Source: Ga0077527 sp032128415
Lineage (GTDB): Bacteria > Pseudomonadota > Gammaproteobacteria > Burkholderiales > SG8-41
Assembly: GCA_032128415.1 (NCBI GenBank)
Contig: JAQBGW010000004.1
Location: forward strand, 35,820 to 99,819
Reading direction: 5' to 3'
DNA length: 64,000 bases
Part shown: positions 60,234 to 64,000 of the stretch, in pieces
Layout of the letters: every line of letters starts with the position of its first letter
Numbering within the stretch: position 1 is the stretch's first letter
Program-made: the position numbers and the translations under genes
Notes under the pieces: model-generated
What the model saw: only the letters and a program-made list of their open reading frames with translations
Database searches by the model: none
Told to the model about the DNA's origin: nothing

Positions 60234-61226
60234 TTAAACTACTTTGCCGCGGAACAGGTCATGGATATTCAGCGCACCGAGCAAGCGGTGGGCATCATCG
60301 ACCACCAGCAGTTGCGTGATCTTGCTGCGCTCCATGATTTCTACGGCTTCGGCAGCCAGGCGATCCGGGCCGATGGTTCGCGGATCAAGCGACATCACAC
60401 CGGCAATCGGCGTGTTGTGCAGATCCTGGCCTTTGGCAATGACCCGTCGCAGATCGCCGTCGGTAAATACGCCTTTGACGGTCTGGGTTCCATCAACTAC
60501 CGCCGTCATTCCCATCCTGCCGCGCGACATTTCGAGTAGCGCATCAGTCAGCGATGCCGTGTCACGGATACGCGGCGCATCGGCCCCCGAACGCATGACA
60601 TCCCGCACCAGAGTCAGCAGCTTGCGGCCGAGCGTGCCGCCGGGGTGCGACCGTGCGAACTGGTCTTCGGTGAATCCGCGCGCATGCATCAGCGCCACTG
60701 CGATGGCATCGCCGAGTGCCAGCGCCGCGGTAGTGCTGGCGGTGGGCGCCAAATTGAGCGGGCAGGCTTCCTTGGCAGCACCTGCGTACAGATGCACGTC
60801 CGCCTCGCGACCCAGTGTGGAAGCCGGATTGCCGGTCAGCGCGACCAGTTTGGCGCCCTGCCGCTTCAACACCGGGATGAGGGTCAGCAGTTCTGCGGAT
60901 TCGCCGGAATTGGACAGCGCCAGAAAAATGTCGTCGCGCGTCACCATTCCCAGGTCACCGTGGCTGGCTTCGGCAGGGTGCACAAAAAAGGCCGGCGTAC
61001 CGGTGCTGGCCAGGGTCGAGGCGATTTTGCGCGCAATATGCCCCGATTTGCCGATGCCGCTGACGACCACACGTCCCCGGCAATGCAACAGCAATTGCAC
61101 GGCGGTCTCAAAACGGGCATCGATGCCCGCGATCAGTTCCTGGATGGCGTGCGCTTCGATGCCGAGAACCTCGCGCGCTACAAGGATTGCGGGGCTGGAA
61201 ACGACAGCATCAGGAGGGTTGCTCAT
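60234..61226 (-). CDS. kdsD: Arabinose-5-phosphate isomerase KdsD
   Basis: A 330-residue enzyme with an N-terminal SIS domain (VVVSGIGKSGHIARKIASTLASTGTPAFFVHPAEASHGDLG, SNSGESAELL) and two CBS domains at the C-terminus (GMTAVVDGTQTVKGVFTDGDLRR, TQLLVVDDAHRLLGALNIHDL). First step of KDO synthesis. The ATG at MSNPPDAV follows AGGAGG-like sequence. Divergent from the antiporter gene. Confidence 0.95.
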   Translation of the reverse strand: MSNPPDAVVSSPAILVAREVLGIEAHAIQELIAGIDARFETAVQLLLHCRGRVVVSGIGKSGHIARKIASTLASTGTPAFFVHPAEASHGDLGMVTRDDIFLALSNSGESAELLTLIPVLKRQGAKLVALTGNPASTLGREADVHLYAGAAKEACPLNLAPTASTTAALALGDAIAVALMHARGFTEDQFARSHPGGTLGRKLLTLVRDVMRSGADAPRIRDTASLTDALLEMSRGRMGMTAVVDGTQTVKGVFTDGDLRRVIAKGQDLHNTPIAGVMSLDPRTIGPDRLAAEAVEIMERSKITQLLVVDDAHRLLGALNIHDLFRGKVV

Positions 61227-61329
61227 CGCTGAAATTATAACAAACGACGGCGTCGGCCCGGTTCCGATCAATGCTTGCAATTGATTGAAGAAAAGGCAAT
61301 ATTCAAAAAGTCCTCATCCTTTCAACCCC

Positions 61330-63297
61330 ATGCAAAACACCCTGCAACCTGTCCTCATTCTGCTAGCCGCCGCGGTGCTGGTCGTGGTGGTATTCCGCTC
61401 GCTCAAGCTGCCGCCGTTGCTGGGTTATCTGATCGTCGGCGTCGCCATCGGCCCGCACGCGCTGGGGTGGATTACCACTACCGACGAGGTGCGCGATCTC
61501 GCCGAGATTGGCGTGGTTTTCCTGATGTTTAGTATCGGCCTCGAATTCAGCTTGTCGCGTCTGCTGACCATGCGTCGCATCGTATTCGGGCTGGGTGGTG
61601 CCCAGGTGCTGATTACCCTGTTGCTGGTGTTTGGCGTCGCCTTGGGGGTAGGTGTGTCGTGGCAGGGCAGCATCGTGCTGGGGGGGGCGCTGGCGATGTC
61701 GTCCACGGCTATATTGGCCAAGCTGCTGGCGGAACGCTTTGAACTGAATTCCGCGCATGGCCGGCAAATCATGGGTGTCCTGTTGTTCCAGGATCTGGCC
61801 GTGGTACCGCTGCTGATCCTGATTCCGGCGTTGGGCGCGCCACCGGAGAATCTGGTGGCGACGCTGGGTTTTGCCGTAGCCAAGGCGGCGGTGGTGCTGA
61901 CGGTGCTGCTGTTTGTCGGGCAGCGCTTGATGCGCGCCTGGTTCCATGTGGTCGCGCGCCAAAAGTCGTCCGAACTGTTTGTGCTCAATGTCCTGCTGGT
62001 GACACTGGGTGTAGCCTACATTACCGAATTGGCAGGCCTGTCGCTGGCTCTCGGCGCGTTTGTCGCAGGCGTATTGATTTCGGAGACCGAATATCGCTAT
62101 CAGGTCGAGGAGGACATCAAGCCATTTCGCGATATTCTGCTCGGACTGTTCTTCGTCACCATCGGCATGCTGCTCGATGTGCGTGTTGTAATCGATAACG
62201 CCTGGGTCAGCGTGCTGCTGGTATCCCTGGTGTTGGCCAAAACTGCACTGATCCTGGGTCTGAGCCGGCTCTTTGGCGCGCCCAGCGGCGTGGCCATACG
62301 CGCAGGCCTCGCGCTCGGTGCGTGCGGCGAGTTCGGCTTTGTGATTCTGTCGTATGCGTCGGGTAGCGGTCTGCTGGAGCCGCACGTCCTGCAACCGGTG
62401 CTGGCGGCGATGGTGCTGTCCATGTTGATCGCCCCTTTTGTGATCGAGCGCAGCGAGGCCATCGTGCGGCGCTGGAGCGCGACGGAGTGGATGGGCCGCG
62501 CCATGCAACTGCATACCATTGCCGTGCAATCGATGGCCGCGGACCAGCATGTGGTGATTTGCGGCTACGGCCGCAGCGGCCAGAACCTGGCGCGCTTCCT
62601 GGAACATGAAGGCGTGCCGGTTATAGCGCTGGATGTCGATCCGCAGCGCATTCGTGAGGCTGCAGCGGCAGGCGAGCGCGTGGTATTCGGTGATGCCGCG
62701 CGGCGTGAAGTCCTGCTGGCGGCAGGATTGCTGCGGGCGAAAGTGGTAATCGTTACTTATGCCGATACACCATCAGCGTTGCGCATCATCGCCCACGTGC
62801 ACGAAGTGCGCCCCGGCCTGCCGGTGGTCGTGCGCACCATCGACGACACCGATGTGGAGCGCCTGAAGAACGCCGGCGCGGCTGAGGTGGTCGCGGATCT
62901 GCTGGAGGCCAGCATGATGCTGGGATCCAGCACGCTGATGTTGCTGGGCGTGCCGCTGAACCGCGTGCTGCGGCGTATCCGCGAGGCACGCGAGCAGCGT
63001 TATCACCTGTTTCGCGGGTTTTTCCGCGGTATTACCGATGAGACCGAGTCTGATGATCTGACAGCGCAGGTCCGCCTGCATTCGGTGCTGGTGACTGCTG
63101 GTGCCAAAGCCGTGGGCCGGCGGCTGGGCGATCTGGAGCTGGTGAAAAGCGGAGTGGAAGTGACGGCGGTACGCCGGCGCAATGTCAAAATGGCTGCGCC
63201 TGCGCCGGAGATGCTGATCGAGGAGGGCGACGTGGTGGTGCTGCTGGGCGACGAGGCTGCGGTGGCAGCGGCGGAAATGAAGTTGCTGCAGGGATAG
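61330..63297 (+). CDS. KefB-type monovalent cation:proton antiporter (CPA2)
   Basis: A 655-residue membrane protein. Twelve or so helices of the Na+/H+ exchanger fold (about 1-385) are followed by an RCK/TrkA-N domain (VVICGYGRSGQNLARFLE, VFGDAARREVL) and a TrkA-C domain at the C-terminus. It resembles KefB/KefC-type glutathione-gated potassium efflux systems, but no KefF/KefG partner is near. The ATG at MQNTLQPVL is chosen; upstream in-frame codons are not convincing. Confidence 0.9.
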   Translation: MQNTLQPVLILLAAAVLVVVVFRSLKLPPLLGYLIVGVAIGPHALGWITTTDEVRDLAEIGVVFLMFSIGLEFSLSRLLTMRRIVFGLGGAQVLITLLLVFGVALGVGVSWQGSIVLGGALAMSSTAILAKLLAERFELNSAHGRQIMGVLLFQDLAVVPLLILIPALGAPPENLVATLGFAVAKAAVVLTVLLFVGQRLMRAWFHVVARQKSSELFVLNVLLVTLGVAYITELAGLSLALGAFVAGVLISETEYRYQVEEDIKPFRDILLGLFFVTIGMLLDVRVVIDNAWVSVLLVSLVLAKTALILGLSRLFGAPSGVAIRAGLALGACGEFGFVILSYASGSGLLEPHVLQPVLAAMVLSMLIAPFVIERSEAIVRRWSATEWMGRAMQLHTIAVQSMAADQHVVICGYGRSGQNLARFLEHEGVPVIALDVDPQRIREAAAAGERVVFGDAARREVLLAAGLLRAKVVIVTYADTPSALRIIAHVHEVRPGLPVVVRTIDDTDVERLKNAGAAEVVADLLEASMMLGSSTLMLLGVPLNRVLRRIREAREQRYHLFRGFFRGITDETESDDLTAQVRLHSVLVTAGAKAVGRRLGDLELVKSGVEVTAVRRRNVKMAAPAPEMLIEEGDVVVLLGDEAAVAAAEMKLLQG

Positions 63298-63333
63298 ACG
63301 GTAAAAAGTATAAAAAAACGAAACAGCTGGACG

Positions 63334-63363
63334 AAAAAAAGCCCGCGCGGCGCGGGCTTTTTT
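63334..63363. terminator. Bidirectional rho-independent terminator
   Basis: A 7-bp stem (GCCCGCG / CGCGGGC) around CGG, with an A-run on the left and a T-run on the right. It separates the antiporter gene from the convergent pilin-like gene. Confidence 0.92.
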
Positions 63364-63380
63364 CGATTGAGTGCGTCTGA

Positions 63381-64000
63381 TCAGAACAGCGTCGTTGCGC
63401 CGCAGTTGGCGCTCGGCGTGGCCGATTGCCAGGTGCCGAAGGTGGCGCCGGCGACAGTAGAAAAGCACGCATCGCCGGCGTTGGTGGCACCGCCCAACGG
63501 TGAAAACCGCAGCTGTCCGCCAATGGCCAGACCATCATCTCCCTTGCGATCCACCTCGGCCATGATGTCCGAAGGAATGTTGTTGCCGGTTTTCAGGTTG
63601 TGCCGGAGAGGCCCGGTGGCGCCTAATAGGCCATCCTGATATGCGGTGTCGTAAATCAGTTGTACCAGCACACCGTAGGGGTTGACCGGGGTGTTGGTGG
63701 CTGCCGGCGCCGCAGCATAAATATAACTACCCGTGATGAACCCGGCCTTGGACAAATGTTCCCAGGCGGATATGGATTCGAGGGTGCCGCTGTCGGCGCC
63801 GGAGGTACTGACCGTGATTTGACCGTTGTTGTCACCGTCCTTGCAGCTGGCGCAGTTCGGAATATTGGCCTTGGCAGCGCTGTAATCGCCCGGTAGCGCA
63901 CGATAGCGATCGAGGAAGCCGAAATAGGCGGCCTTGACCCCATCCTGATTGGAGATGATGTTGCGCACACGGGCGCTGGTGATCAGCTCTTGACCTTTGA
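63381..64000 (-). CDS. Prepilin-like protein, N-terminus beyond window
   Basis: The minus-strand frame continues through the right edge, so the N-terminal methylation motif is not visible. The first visible residues, KGQELITSARVRNIISNQDG, then VKAAYFGFLDRYRALPGDYSAA, match the segment after the hydrophobic helix in type IV-pilin-like or type II secretion minor pilins. The C-terminus has a disulfide-sized cysteine pair (ACFSTV...ANCGATTLF). A GTG in the frame is not taken as the start. Confidence 0.72.
   Translation of the reverse strand, partial: KGQELITSARVRNIISNQDGVKAAYFGFLDRYRALPGDYSAAKANIPNCASCKDGDNNGQITVSTSGADSGTLESISAWEHLSKAGFITGSYIYAAAPAATNTPVNPYGVLVQLIYDTAYQDGLLGATGPLRHNLKTGNNIPSDIMAEVDRKGDDGLAIGGQLRFSPLGGATNAGDACFSTVAGATFGTWQSATPSANCGATTLF

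Noticed and set aside
61363..62607. A 414-codon minus-strand open frame
   Set aside because: Antisense to the KefB-like antiporter, with low-complexity Gln/Arg-rich translation and no recognisable domain.
1..64000. CRISPR arrays, phage or insertion sequences
   Set aside because: No regularly spaced repeats, transposase, integrase or phage structural genes were recognised anywhere in the window.

Overview
The window is about 64 kb of GC-rich, gene-dense DNA that looks like the chromosome of a betaproteobacterium, probably Burkholderiales-like. This is inferred from gene order and families: kdsD-kdsC-lptC-lptA-lptB-rpoN-hpf-ptsN-hprK-rapZ on one strand, Bug-type (TctC) periplasmic receptors without TctAB partners, and several CaiB/BaiF CoA-transferases. 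No rRNA, CRISPR array, phage or intact insertion sequence was seen. One tRNA gene (Gly, anticodon CCC) is present.

Layout. 1-4.4 kb: end of an NlpC/P60 peptidase, a lipoprotein-type proline iminopeptidase, small genes including a YozG-like regulator beside a shortened DUF2975 gene, and a serine hydrolase. 4.4-9.5 kb: a signalling block that looks like a partner-switching module (RsbW-like kinase, CHASE2-SpoIIE phosphatase, metallo-beta-lactamase-fold enzyme, STAS protein) around a FecR protein and an OmpA-like protein. 9.5-10.7 kb: metC. 10.9-23.3 kb: a catabolic region with a three-subunit molybdenum hydroxylase, two CoA-transferases, an enoyl-CoA hydratase family enzyme, two VOC proteins, a second serine hydrolase, a Bug receptor and an Ldh2-type dehydrogenase, interrupted by a toxin-antitoxin pair. 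23.3-27.6 kb: a LysR divergon with an AhpD-like protein and a fused flavin/2Fe-2S oxidoreductase, then an FAH-family hydrolase. 27.9-31.9 kb: an mlaC-like gene and a QseE/QseG/QseF-like sigma-54 two-component operon. 32-36.7 kb: small envelope proteins and a rearranged set of response-regulator, GGDEF and EAL genes. 37-43.7 kb: spoT, rpoZ, gmk and yicC divergent from rph, rdgB and hemW. 44-47 kb: Bug receptor, trmB, thiG, thiS. 47-51.7 kb: a di-haem-like membrane protein and a single-chain iron-sulfur/molybdopterin oxidoreductase, with a duplicated remnant of its 3' end. 51.7-64 kb: tRNA-Gly, mutY, then the rapZ-to-kdsD nitrogen-PTS/LPS-transport block, a KefB-like antiporter and a partial pilin-like gene.

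The observation I rate highest is a short AT-rich sequence, AAACAA-N4-TTA, often extended to about 20 bases. I found nine copies on both strands, several at gene ends and two inside conserved coding regions. I could not link it to a known element. Next are the truncated and internally deleted REC/GGDEF/EAL genes, the single-chain oxidoreductase with its H-x13-H membrane partner, and the partner-switching block.
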